NCBI GenBank assembly: GCA_026391945.1
Contig: JAPLDA010000011.1
Location: 1-64,000, forward strand
Direction of reading: 5' to 3'
DNA: 64,000 nt
Source: Bacteroidota bacterium
Lineage (GTDB): Bacteria > Bacteroidota > Bacteroidia > AKYH767-A > 2013-40CM-41-45
Of the stretch, positions 25,692 to 33,822 are shown in pieces (positions within the stretch are counted from its first letter, which is position 1; each line of letters begins with the position of its first letter). Below the pieces are notes generated by a model. The model saw only the letters and a list, made by a program, of their open reading frames with translations. It ran no database searches and was not told the DNA's origin. A program made the position numbers and the translations under genes.

Positions 25692-26135
25692 ATGAGTAGA
25701 ATAAATCAATCCATATTGATTATTTTTTTGATGAGTTATTCTTTGCTTACTTTTTCCCAGAACAAACAATTGGAAGAACACCGGCGCAAATGGGATACCC
25801 CGGCATGGACAGATACGATCAGGAATCCATATGTTAACATAACTGCAGCTACTGACAGTGGGAAAATATTGTATGGACAAATCTGCAGCGTATGTCATGG
25901 TATGTCCGGTAAAGGCGATGGCGTGGCTGCGGCAGGATTAAGTGTCAGGCCGGCCAACCATACTTCAGCGAATGTACAATTGCAAACTGACGGTTCGTTG
26001 TTTCATGAATTATCAAACGGTCATGCGCCGATGCCAGCTTATAAAGATGCACTTACTCCAAAGCAACGTTGGTCACTGATCAATTACATACGGGTACTTG
26101 GAAAGAAAAACGCTCCAGTCAAATCTTCTCATTAA
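25692..26135 (+). CDS. Class I cytochrome c, periplasmic (module 2)
   Basis: 147 residues. A signal peptide runs to about residue 23 (MSYSLLTFSQ). One haem motif CSVCH (Cys65, Cys68, His69) in CSVCHGMSGKGDGVAAAG, then a Met in APMPAYKDALTP and the terminal helix KQRWSLINYIRVLGKK. It is the paralogue of the cytochrome at 14224-14664, matching it in the region after the haem (SGKGDG, PxNHTS/ADHTS, QTDGSLF/QSDGSIF) and at the C-terminus. It heads an operon with the barrel and lipoprotein cytochrome genes (gaps about 30 and 24 bp). Confidence 0.9.
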   Translation: MSRINQSILIIFLMSYSLLTFSQNKQLEEHRRKWDTPAWTDTIRNPYVNITAATDSGKILYGQICSVCHGMSGKGDGVAAAGLSVRPANHTSANVQLQTDGSLFHELSNGHAPMPAYKDALTPKQRWSLINYIRVLGKKNAPVKSSH

Positions 26136-26165
26136 TCATTAACATTTATGCAAAAACCAAACGCT

Positions 26166-27290
26166 ATGAAAAAATTAATCCTATTGCTATTTGTCGGTGC
26201 ATGGTGCGTTTCGCCCACGTATGCACAATCTGACGCAAAAGAAAGTCCGAGAGATTTCGGGTCTAATAAACTTCTTATCACAGGTCATGCAACCGTAACG
26301 GCTGTGATGGATTCGGGACAAAACAATATCAGTGAAGCCAATTTCTCAGCCATCTTCCTGTATCATTTGTCTGAAAAATTATTTTTAGAATCTGAACTTG
26401 AAATCGCAACAGGCGAAGGCAGCGCTGAACTCGGATTAGAGCATGCGAACCTGGTTTGGATGTTCAATAAAAACATTGCATTCCATGCCGGGCGTTTTGT
26501 ACCTCATTTCGGTTTATACAGGGGCCGGCTTGGCGAAGGTTTTATCAATCGCTTCCCTACCGACCCGGCAGGATTTGGTGATGGCGGCATTGGAACCATG
26601 GAAGCTGTTGGTTTTGGTTTCCAGGGTGGTTTTGCTTTAGGTGTTTCAAAAATGAATTACGATCTGTGGGTGTCTGATGGACCGCATCTTCTTACGGATA
26701 TAGCAAATGCCGGCCAATTTGACTACGAGGCATACAAGGATAATAACAAGAACAAAGCGGTTGGCGGGCGCATCGGTTTTCTCCCATTTACCAACTCCTG
26801 TCTTGAATTGGGTTTGTCTTTTGAAAATACAAAAAAGACGGGAGACCTGTATTCACCATTTGAGAATGTAGGCGTGAGAATGATGGCAGTGGATTTTAAT
26901 TTTTATCACCAGGTGAGTCCATTGATGAGCACGATTCGTCTGACAGGTGAATATAAAAAACAAGACGTTGATAAATTTGATTATCCTGTTCCTTATGATT
27001 CAACAGGAGCTATTTTCACATTTGATAATTCGTCTAACGCATATTATGTATCGGCTTCAATTCGCCCAAGTAGCTCTGAGAATGAGATCTTACGCAACTT
27101 CGAAATCGCGTATCGCTACTCAAAATTTACTACGCCCAAAGAGGCTCCATGGGGAACAGCCGAACCGGTTGTTCGCAATGTTGTAGCACTTAATTACTGG
27201 CTGAAATGGAATTGTGTGTTAAAGGTTGCATTTCAGAAGGAGACAAACGTTGCCGACGCAGTGTATGTTCAAATGTTCTACGGTTTCTAA
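26166..27290 (+). CDS. Porin-like outer-membrane beta-barrel protein (module 2)
   Basis: 374 residues from the ATG at 26166, which starts the signal peptide MKKLILLLFVGAWCVSPTYAQ; an ATG six codons upstream is possible. The body is strand after strand of alternating polar and aromatic residues (for example FSAIFLYHLSEKLFLESELEIA, NIAFHAGRFVPHFGLYRG, AVGFGFQGGFALGVSKMNYDLWVSDG) and ends with a Phe (YVQMFYGF), the usual outer-membrane signal. GRFVPHFGLYRGRLGEGFINRF resembles oligomeric porins of the phosphate-selective/OprO type. It is encoded between two cytochrome c genes as in module 1, although the two barrels are not obviously alike in sequence. Substrate unknown. Confidence 0.82.
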   Translation: MKKLILLLFVGAWCVSPTYAQSDAKESPRDFGSNKLLITGHATVTAVMDSGQNNISEANFSAIFLYHLSEKLFLESELEIATGEGSAELGLEHANLVWMFNKNIAFHAGRFVPHFGLYRGRLGEGFINRFPTDPAGFGDGGIGTMEAVGFGFQGGFALGVSKMNYDLWVSDGPHLLTDIANAGQFDYEAYKDNNKNKAVGGRIGFLPFTNSCLELGLSFENTKKTGDLYSPFENVGVRMMAVDFNFYHQVSPLMSTIRLTGEYKKQDVDKFDYPVPYDSTGAIFTFDNSSNAYYVSASIRPSSSENEILRNFEIAYRYSKFTTPKEAPWGTAEPVVRNVVALNYWLKWNCVLKVAFQKETNVADAVYVQMFYGF

Positions 27291-27313
27291 TCATTTTAAA
27301 AAAGAGAAAAACA

Positions 27314-27574
27314 ATGAAAAAAATAATCATACTTTTTATATTCGTCATGTCAGGAAGTGCTATGTTATTCAGCAGCTGCGCTCCTACTAAAGAGATTGCT
27401 GACAAGAGCGGTGCCCAGTTATGGGGTGAGAATTGTAACCGTTGCCACAATGCTCCGTCTATGGATCAATATTCAAAAGAACAGTGGCCCATCATTGGCT
27501 CGCACATGAAACTGAAAGCAGGCCTCACCGATGATGAGGTAAACAAAATTGTTTCGTTTCTGAAAGGAAGTTAA
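27314..27574 (+). CDS. Small monohaem cytochrome c lipoprotein (module 2)
   Basis: 86 residues from the ATG at 27314; the frame is open to 27206 over the end of the barrel gene, which is not plausible. The lipobox is FSSC (Cys22). The haem motif is CNRCH (Cys41, Cys44, His45), and the Met ligand is probably in SHMKLKAG. The terminal helix is TDDEVNKIVSFLKG. This minimal class I cytochrome tethered to a membrane lies 24 bp after the barrel gene and is followed by a strong terminator. Confidence 0.88.
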   Translation: MKKIIILFIFVMSGSAMLFSSCAPTKEIADKSGAQLWGENCNRCHNAPSMDQYSKEQWPIIGSHMKLKAGLTDDEVNKIVSFLKGS

Positions 27575-27593
27575 TTCGGGCTTTGGTTTGTGT

Positions 27594-27626
27594 CAGAGGC
27601 GATCGGGTTGATCGCCTCTTTTGTTT
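27594..27626 (+). terminator. Strong intrinsic terminator ending module 2
   Basis: Perfect 10-bp arms AGAGGCGATC (27594-27603) and GATCGCCTCT (27609-27618) with a 5-nt loop and a T-rich tail. It separates the cytochrome/barrel operon from the membrane-protein gene at 27699. Confidence 0.9.
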
Positions 27627-27698
27627 GGCAGGAAATTCCTGGTGCGGATCTTTGCCCAGTGGTGAAAAATTTCATTTTCATTTGGATACATTTAGCGG

Positions 27699-28928
27699 AT
27701 GGTAAGAAAAAAAACCTGGATTGACCTGTCCATTTTTAATTTATGTGTAGTTGCTTTTTTAGGAATGGTACTGAGAAGCAAGATGCTTTTCTCATTGCCT
27801 TTTATTGATTTCAATGATCTATCAAACGCCCACTCACACTTTGCTTTTGGCGGATGGGTGACATTGACGCTGATGTTTCTAATGGTGTACCGGTTGCTGC
27901 CGCATCCCCTGAACAACAAATCAATATATCAATGGATCCTCGGTGGAATCGTGCTGTGTTCCTGGTGTATGCTGTTATCATTTTATTTTCTGGGGAATGG
28001 GTATGTGTCAGCTTTTTTTTCTTTCTTTTTTATTTTCATCACGTATGTTTTCGGATGGATGATCATTAAAGACAGCCGAAAAGCCGGATTGAGTAAGACA
28101 GTCTATCTCCTCAGTGTTTCATCTGTCGTTTGCCTTCTGTTGTCTTCTGTTGGGCAGTTAACGATCACGTATCTTTTTGCTGTTAAATCGATCAATGCAA
28201 TTTTTTATCGCGATGCACTGTTTACGTATCTTCATTTCCAATACAATGGTTTTTTTACGCTTGCTGTTTTTGCATTGCTGTTTCAGCAATTGGAAAATAA
28301 AATGACTGCAAAGTCAGCGCAACTCAGTTACAATTTTTCTGTTTTGATTTGTGTATCCATTCTTCCCTCCCTGTTTCTTTCTTACCTCTGGCAAAGTCCC
28401 GATACGTTTTTACGGATTGTTGCCATGTCAGGAAGCATCACTGTTTTACTGAGTCTTGTCTGCTTTATTATTTTCGGATTATCCATGGTAAAAATATACA
28501 GATCAGCCAGTCCGGTCTTACGTTTTTTAGGATTACTGTCCATGGGAGCCTTCATGCTGAAGATGCTTTTGCAAAGCCTGACCATTTTTACTTCTATTGG
28601 CAATGCCGTATTCGGTGCCAGGCCGATGATTATTGGCTTCCTTCACCTGGTGTTTTTAGGATTTGTTTCTCTTTTCCTGTTGGCCTGCTTTACCCGGGAG
28701 GGTTTTCTGAATGGGAAAAACAAATTTACAAGAGTATCACTGGCCGTATTTGCTGTTGGGGTATTGTTAAACGAAACTATTTTAATGTCTGAAGGTTTGG
28801 GTTCCATGCTGGTAAAAAGCAGCTACCTGTTTCCATGGATGCTTTGGATCGTAAGCCTTTGGATGTTTATTGGCGCTTTACTCACAGGTATAGCACGCAT
28901 AAAGGAAAACAATAGAACGGCCGGGTAA
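27699..28928 (+). CDS. Polytopic membrane protein with conserved histidines, haem-copper oxidase/NnrS-like
   Basis: 409 residues, about 12 predicted membrane helices and little else. Histidines lie in or at helices: NAHSHFAFGGW (His45, His47), YLHFQYNGFF (His179) and IGFLHLVFLGF (His316). The phrases YxHFQYNGxF and GFLHLxxLG are like those in haem-copper oxidase subunit I and NnrS-type proteins, where they bind haem or copper. The full HCO ligand set (the His-His pair and the Tyr-linked His) is not visible, so oxidase activity should not be assumed. Two cytochrome loci flank it. It may be a haem-bearing quinol or electron-transfer protein. Confidence 0.75.
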   Translation: MVRKKTWIDLSIFNLCVVAFLGMVLRSKMLFSLPFIDFNDLSNAHSHFAFGGWVTLTLMFLMVYRLLPHPLNNKSIYQWILGGIVLCSWCMLLSFYFLGNGYVSAFFSFFFIFITYVFGWMIIKDSRKAGLSKTVYLLSVSSVVCLLLSSVGQLTITYLFAVKSINAIFYRDALFTYLHFQYNGFFTLAVFALLFQQLENKMTAKSAQLSYNFSVLICVSILPSLFLSYLWQSPDTFLRIVAMSGSITVLLSLVCFIIFGLSMVKIYRSASPVLRFLGLLSMGAFMLKMLLQSLTIFTSIGNAVFGARPMIIGFLHLVFLGFVSLFLLACFTREGFLNGKNKFTRVSLAVFAVGVLLNETILMSEGLGSMLVKSSYLFPWMLWIVSLWMFIGALLTGIARIKENNRTAG

Positions 28929-29002
28929 AATTTTCTGACCCGGAAGAAAAATAAAAATTGATTTGAGTTACCGGGATTCTGTGAACAGAATTTCAAAGCA
29001 GC

Positions 29003-29488
29003 CTAATTTTTTCCGTCATTCTGGCGCATGAACTCCAGGAGATTGCGGGCGTCTTCATCACTGACACCCTGGCTTGGCATTCGTACCAAACAGGTGATAA
29101 ACATTTTTTGCGCGATGAGATCGCTGTCGAGCATGACGTTTGTGTTCGTGATAAAGTTCATGATCCATTCTGGTGTTCGCCTGTCAGTAACTCCTTTCCA
29201 TCCTGGTCCAACTAATTTTTCGGCTGTAAGTTTGTGACAGGCAAAACATTTTCCATCGTAAATCGGTTTGCCTTTTGTGATCAGTGCGGCATCTAAAGGA
29301 TGAGTGAGTTGAACATTTTTGAATTTACCAATTCCATTGTCTGCTTCTTTTCCCGACTCAGCCTGCTTCATCAGGTTCGTGGTATCATTCGACTTGCCTG
29401 CATTTCCGGGTTGTTTGTTGTCACTACAACGAATGGCTGTTATTGCAATCATGGAAAATAGAATCATGTACAGTGAATGGCGTTTCAT
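29003..29488 (-). CDS. Class I cytochrome c lipoprotein
   Basis: 161 residues. The lipobox is unusual (AIRC, Cys21). The haem motif is CFACH (Cys81, Cys84, His85) with LVGPGWKGVTDRRTPEWIMNFI after it and the Met ligand in CLVRMPSQGVSDEDARNLLEFMR. That arrangement is the one seen in cytochromes encoded beside nosZ in Bacteroidetes, but there is no nosZ in this window. The gene is convergent with the histidine-rich membrane protein gene (75 bp between stops) and divergent from the SPFH gene. Confidence 0.88.
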   Translation of the reverse strand: MKRHSLYMILFSMIAITAIRCSDNKQPGNAGKSNDTTNLMKQAESGKEADNGIGKFKNVQLTHPLDAALITKGKPIYDGKCFACHKLTAEKLVGPGWKGVTDRRTPEWIMNFITNTNVMLDSDLIAQKMFITCLVRMPSQGVSDEDARNLLEFMRQNDGKN

Positions 29489-29590
29489 GTGTCAGATTAT
29501 TAATGGTTATTCGCAAAACTAACGATTGTTTATCTATTAAGATGATTAAATAATGAGGAAAATCCAACGCTGTCAATCCGGAATCTTCTT

Positions 29591-29598
29591 TACCTTCG
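29591..29598 (+). promoter_or_regulatory. Bacteroidetes -7-like box (TACCTTCG) for the SPFH gene
   Basis: TACCTTCG lies 17 bp before the ATG at 29615, leaving a leader of only about 10 nt. It is the same variant as the box upstream of sdhC. Confidence 0.45.
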
Positions 29599-29614
29599 GT
29601 AAAAATTAAAAACC

Positions 29615-30517
29615 ATGACACTCTTCATCATCGGACTTTTACTGTTCCTGTTTGCCAAAAACTTAACGGAATTATTTCCGCAGATCCCAACCGTTCATCG
29701 TATGGTGCGGTTGGCGGGACTGGCATTGGCTGTGGTTGGAATCGCCAATGCATCCGTCAAACAAATTGATGCCGGTCATGTGGGAGTGCAATCGTTGTTC
29801 GGAAAAGTCCAGGAACATGTGCTCACCAGTGGGCTGAATGTGATCAATCCTTTTGTGGATGTTCACACGTTTGACATCAAGACACAGAATTATACCATGT
29901 CGGCCATTGCAACCGAAGGCGATAAAACCGGCGACGATGCCATTCGCGTTCTTTCTGCCGACGGACTGGAAGTGATCATTGACCTCACGATTCTGTACAG
30001 TGTGATTCCTTCGGAAGCGCCCAATATTTACCGTGAAATCGGTGTGGACTATAAGAATGTAATCGTGCGGCCGATTACCCGTACGAAAATCCGTGACAAT
30101 GCTGTGTACTATGATGCCGTGGCGCTTTATTCAAAGCAGCGCGATGAGTTCCAGGCGAAAATATTCAAGAGCATTGAAAATGATTTCAAAGCCCGCGGAC
30201 TGGTACTGGAGCAATTGCTTGTGAGGAACATCACGTTGCCGCCTTCGGTGAAAGCCGCCATCGAATCGAAAATCAATGCGGAGCAGGATGCACAGAAAAT
30301 GCAGTTCGTTCTGCAAAAAGAAAAACAGGAAGCTGAACGCAAACGAGTGGAGGCGCAGGGAATAGCCGATTACCAACGCATCATCAACAGTGAGATCACC
30401 GACAAACTTCTGCAATACGAAAGCATCAAAGCGCAAAAGGAAATTGCACTCTCGCCGAATTCAAAAGTGATCATCATGGGAAAAGGAGCGGGTTCTGTGC
30501 TGATCAGCGACAAATAA
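29615..30517 (+). CDS. SPFH/prohibitin-family membrane protein
   Basis: 300 residues. An N-terminal hydrophobic segment (1-16) and a second hydrophobic stretch (about 32-45) precede an SPFH/band 7 domain (VGVQSLFGKVQEHVLTSGLNVINPFVDVHTFDIKTQ ... to about 215). A coiled-coil helix follows, rich in Glu, Gln and Lys (QKEKQEAERKRVEAQG). The layout is that of prohibitin-like proteins that form membrane rings and hold or regulate FtsH-type proteases. No protease gene is adjacent, unlike the hflKC case. It appears monocistronic. Confidence 0.88.
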   Translation: MTLFIIGLLLFLFAKNLTELFPQIPTVHRMVRLAGLALAVVGIANASVKQIDAGHVGVQSLFGKVQEHVLTSGLNVINPFVDVHTFDIKTQNYTMSAIATEGDKTGDDAIRVLSADGLEVIIDLTILYSVIPSEAPNIYREIGVDYKNVIVRPITRTKIRDNAVYYDAVALYSKQRDEFQAKIFKSIENDFKARGLVLEQLLVRNITLPPSVKAAIESKINAEQDAQKMQFVLQKEKQEAERKRVEAQGIADYQRIINSEITDKLLQYESIKAQKEIALSPNSKVIIMGKGAGSVLISDK

Positions 30518-30614
30518 ATCTTCCTTGTTTTTTTATCAGTATGCAACGCAGCCAAATTGTGTGCAATGTCGGCGCGAAAGGCCGAACAGGAACGCGTTCT
30601 GTTTAACTACAAAC

Positions 30615-30920
30615 CTAATCAAGTGAAAGACGAAGCCTGCCACCAAGTCCGTCAGCAATAATTCTCATTAACGTTGAAAGACGAATATCAGTGGCGTTGT
30701 TTTCAATTCTGGAAATGTAAGATTTCGTTGTTCCGCATTTTTCTGCAAGTTGCTCTTGTGTTAAATTCTTTTTCTCTCTCATTTCAGCAATCAAAACACC
30801 GAGTTTGAATGCTTCGAATTCACGCTCCCATTTTTCCCGTTTCTTAACTCCACGTTTTCCAAATTGCCGGTCAAGGTGATCTTCAAAAGAAGCAAGATTT
30901 TTATTCACTTTCTTTTTCAT
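30615..30920 (-). CDS. HigA-like antitoxin, XRE helix-turn-helix
   Basis: 101 residues. A helix-turn-helix of the Cro/C1 type occupies about 45-98 (IAEMREKKNLTQEQLAEKCGTTKSYISRIENNATDIRLSTLMRI). The N-terminal part is charged and helical. It overlaps the upstream toxin gene by 20 bp, in the toxin-first order typical of HigBA. It should neutralise the toxin and repress the shared promoter. The C-terminus is LGGRLRLSLD, common to this antitoxin group. Confidence 0.9.
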   Translation of the reverse strand: MKKKVNKNLASFEDHLDRQFGKRGVKKREKWEREFEAFKLGVLIAEMREKKNLTQEQLAEKCGTTKSYISRIENNATDIRLSTLMRIIADGLGGRLRLSLD

Positions 30921-31260
30921 CGAAATATTGTTTTTTAAGTTTCATCGCTAATTCAATTTCATCCATGGGAGTCTTATCTGATTTTTTTTGAAAGCCATTG
31001 ATTAAAATGATCAATTGACCTTCATCGAAGAAACAGAAAACCCGGAAGATATTTTTCCCAACCTCAACGCGAATTTCATAAAGTCCGTCGGCGCCTTCAA
31101 TGTGTTTGAAATATTTTACCGGGATCCTGTCAAGCGATGCAACCAGGGCCAGTGTCCAGTTGAACTTGGCTTTTACTTCCCGGGATTGCTTATGAAAGAA
31201 ATCCAGGTAGTAATGTTTGTAATAATATATCTTGCGGATGAACTTACTACTTACTGACAA
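30901..31260 (-). CDS. RelE/ParE-superfamily (HigB/Gp49-like) toxin
   Basis: 119 residues if read from the TTG at 31260; the true start may lie about ten codons further in (near FIRKIYYYKHYYLDFF). Characteristic stretches are RIPVKYFKHIEGADGLYEIRVEVGKNIFRVFCFFDEGQLIILINGFQKKSDKTP, the Gp49-like fold of HigB-type ribosome-dependent mRNA interferases. The TTG lies inside a perfect -7 box read on the minus strand (TAACTTTG, complement of 31258-31265), so the start cannot be settled from sequence alone. The following antitoxin gene overlaps by 20 bp. Confidence 0.88.
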   Translation of the reverse strand: MSVSSKFIRKIYYYKHYYLDFFHKQSREVKAKFNWTLALVASLDRIPVKYFKHIEGADGLYEIRVEVGKNIFRVFCFFDEGQLIILINGFQKKSDKTPMDEIELAMKLKKQYFDEKESE

Positions 31261-31432
31261 AGTTAGCTGATTAGGTAACCGGTTCCAAATTATTTATTGT
31301 GTTTTCCTGTATAATCTGAAATATAGGGTGCTTCCGGAAGCATAACATCCAATGGCCAGCTTGTTTGGATGCTGTTGAACCCGGGTATTCCGGGCAAACG
31401 GTCCCCGGCCTTCAGATGATAACCCGGCACAT

Positions 31433-32329
31433 TTATTTTCGTTTTTCATAAAATAACCCGATTAAAAATTCCTGCTGCAACTGAACCTGGTAGGAAACAG
31501 AAGGATCGTAAATGACATGCGTATCGAACCTGAACTGGAGATGCCTGAAAAAACGGAAGGTAAAACTGTTCCGGAAATCTGCACTCACCTGGTCGCGGCT
31601 GATGCCATTCACAAAGAAGAATGAGAAATTATCCCAGGTGATGTTCTCCGAAATTTTTTTTGAAAAAATATTGGCCTGTCCGCTCATGCCGTAATGTGCG
31701 AGGATGAAGGCACGGTCTGTTTTGGCAACCGGTGTTTCTTTGGGTTCTGTGGCACCAACGTAACGCGGCCTCGTGGACAGGCGAACGGCGGATAATCCTA
31801 ACAGGACGTTTGAGTAATCCCATAACATCCATGTTACGTTGTATGAAAATGAAAGGGTGACAGGATTTAGAAAACCGCTTCTCCATTCCATCGAATTTGT
31901 TTCGGCGGGCTTCCTGCTGTAACGATACGTGTTGAAGAACTGGCTGCTCACTGATAGTGAATAAGCATGCGTAGTGGTGTTGGATGCCTTCTCTGTGTAC
32001 ACGATGTTGATCCGCCAGTTGTCGGCATATTTCGTCCAAGTTGAATCGAGGAATTTCAGGTAACCGAGATCGGTTTTCAGATGATAACTCCGGATGAATT
32101 TTTCTTTGGTTATTTTATAATAGCAATCTGATCCGGCAAGAAAAAGAAAGTCCCTGACGTCGTTCCTGTTAAAATTATTCTGAATGATATAGGAAGTGGA
32201 GAGGGATGAACACACAGAAAAGGTTTTCTTCGGCAACGGTGAATGTTCCGTCAACGAGTCAGGAGAAGAAGAAAAAATTTTAAATGCCTGGATAAAAAAC
32301 ATCCCGGTAACGATTAAATATTTTTTCAA
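31433..32329 (-). CDS. Predicted outer-membrane/secreted beta-strand protein, unknown
   Basis: 298 residues. An N-terminal hydrophobic segment (MKKYLIVTGMFFIQAFKIFS) looks like a signal peptide. The rest is strand-like with many Tyr, Trp and Phe residues (YLKFLDSTWTKYADNWRINIVY, FLNPVTLSFSYNVTWMLWDYSNVLLG) and ends with strands and EKRK. It resembles the DUF3078 group of Bacteroidetes outer-membrane proteins (the WTKYADNWRIN pattern), though I cannot confirm this. It is isolated on the minus strand after the toxin-antitoxin pair, with gaps of about 170 and 130 bp. Confidence 0.65.
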   Translation of the reverse strand: MKKYLIVTGMFFIQAFKIFSSSPDSLTEHSPLPKKTFSVCSSLSTSYIIQNNFNRNDVRDFLFLAGSDCYYKITKEKFIRSYHLKTDLGYLKFLDSTWTKYADNWRINIVYTEKASNTTTHAYSLSVSSQFFNTYRYSRKPAETNSMEWRSGFLNPVTLSFSYNVTWMLWDYSNVLLGLSAVRLSTRPRYVGATEPKETPVAKTDRAFILAHYGMSGQANIFSKKISENITWDNFSFFFVNGISRDQVSADFRNSFTFRFFRHLQFRFDTHVIYDPSVSYQVQLQQEFLIGLFYEKRK

Positions 32330-32461
32330 TGGAATAGAAAAATATAAAAACTAAAATAGTGTTAGGTCAACTGTGAATTGACGTAATTAATATATCGTCA
32401 TTGCCTTGTTGTAAACAGTGTCCGGTTTTGATTTTTGATTTTTTAGATTTAACTTTTGTTG

Positions 32462-33095
32462 TCAATGAATGATTTTAAGAAGTGTGTCAGGGTTGGTTAA
32501 TTCTCCCCGCCGAAAAAATACCAACTTGCCTTTGTCATCCAGAACGATGTGTTGCGGGGATATGTTGCCAACCGGGCATTTCGGGCAAATTTCCTTTTTC
32601 AGTTTTTCCACTTTTTCGAATTCTGATGTGCCGTATTTGGCTGCGCTAAGGATGTAAGCCGGCTTGTTGTAATGAATTTCAGACAGCGTTTTATTCATCG
32701 CCTTCACATCATAATTTTGAACCACCAGGACCTGGTTGATGTTTTTATCTTTCATGCGATCATTAAAAAAACCGGTAAGAACGCGGCAAATCGAAATAGG
32801 AATGCGGATACCATGTTGCCCAGATAACGATCCAGGTATATTTTTTTCGCCCCATCAACGCCGTTATGTTGCCGCCATCGATTTCCTCGGAAACAGGCAA
32901 TCCTGATTTCAGGAGACGCGGTTCGTCATCAAAATTTTCGATGTTGAATCCGGCGATTTGTATGCTGTCATTTTTTGAAATGGATGTGCTGCCATCATCA
33001 TCCTTCCTTGAAAAGGAAACGACGATACAGGAGCTTAGCATGAATAAAGCTATAATGGATAGAAATGACTTTCGTAGCTTTCGTGAGCTGGTCAT
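32462..33095 (-). pseudogene. Frameshifted thioredoxin-like lipoprotein gene
   Basis: The minus strand holds two adjoining frames. The first (33095-32763, 110 residues) starts with a lipoprotein signal (ALFMLSSC) and runs to YTWIVIWATWYPHSYFDLPRSYRFF then stop. The second (32755-32462, 97 residues) starts MKDKNINQVLVV. Dropping one T from the seven-T run (A7 on the plus strand, 32765-32771) joins them as RFFNDRMKDKNINQVLVVQNY, giving a continuous thioredoxin-like fold. The second half has a CPKC pair (EICPKCPVGN). So a one-base insertion in a homopolymer breaks the gene, unless the run is a read error. A paralogue-like intact gene follows upstream (33169-33750). Confidence 0.82.
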
Positions 33096-33168
33096 TGTAG
33101 CAGATTAAAATGAAATGCAAAACAGGGTGATGTGCCGGGCTATAAATAATATATCATCTTGTTTCCTG

Positions 33169-33750
33169 TCATGGTTCACCGCCCCATCTTTTTTGCCAGT
33201 CCAGATCGACTTTGTAAATGCAGATGTTGCAGCCTGTATTTTTTTTGAGATTTTCTTCCCATGCTTTTACTTCGATTTTGTTCAACCTTCCTACCATACG
33301 GGCCCAGTATATAAATACATAATAGTCGTAATTTTTTTCCTTGTCAATCACCACCGGTTGGTTGTCGAGTGTAAGCAACCCTTTGATTTCTGAATCAAGT
33401 GATTGTTTGGATACGCGCCTGTTCGCCGGAAAATTACAAATGGTTTGGGAGAACTCATAAGCCGGGGAATTGCAAGCGGCACCAGTGTCTTTGTAATAAA
33501 CGAGTACCCCATTTTTGTCGAAAGCCCGTAATGATGGAAAATCTCTTATTGTTTGGAAACGTTTGTAATAGCTAACCGTATCAGAAAGAACCAAAATATT
33601 ATGTGAGTCGATTTTTTTCTTTTCCAGGTAACGCAGCAACGATTCTTTGTCTTCTGCTTTTGGCGTACGATAGCCATAGAACAGTTTTGCTATGGTGGTG
33701 CAACCCGAAAAGAAAATGCACAGGGATACAATGAGTAGTTTTATTTTCAT
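33169..33750 (-). CDS. Hypothetical thioredoxin-like lipoprotein
   Basis: 193 residues. The signal peptide ends with a lipobox (IFFSGC, Cys17). The last third (YDYYVFIYWARMVGRLNKIEVKAWEENLKKN ... ICIYKVDLDWQKRW) resembles thioredoxin-like proteins of Bacteroidetes in which the CxxC is replaced. Free Cys occur at TGAACNSP, QTICNF and NTGCNIC. It belongs with the broken gene at 32462-33095 and with the small protein at 33823. Function unknown. Confidence 0.68.
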   Translation of the reverse strand: MKIKLLIVSLCIFFSGCTTIAKLFYGYRTPKAEDKESLLRYLEKKKIDSHNILVLSDTVSYYKRFQTIRDFPSLRAFDKNGVLVYYKDTGAACNSPAYEFSQTICNFPANRRVSKQSLDSEIKGLLTLDNQPVVIDKEKNYDYYVFIYWARMVGRLNKIEVKAWEENLKKNTGCNICIYKVDLDWQKRWGGEP

Positions 33751-33822
33751 GAGATCAAAGTTGCATAACAGGAAGGCAACATCAAAATTTATTTATATTG
33801 CCTTCCTGTCGCGTCATAAAAT

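Noticed and set aside
25692-29488. Nitrous-oxide reductase or denitrification cluster
   Set aside because: The cytochrome at 29003 looks like nosZ-linked ones, but no nosZ, nosD, nosF or nosY gene is in the window.
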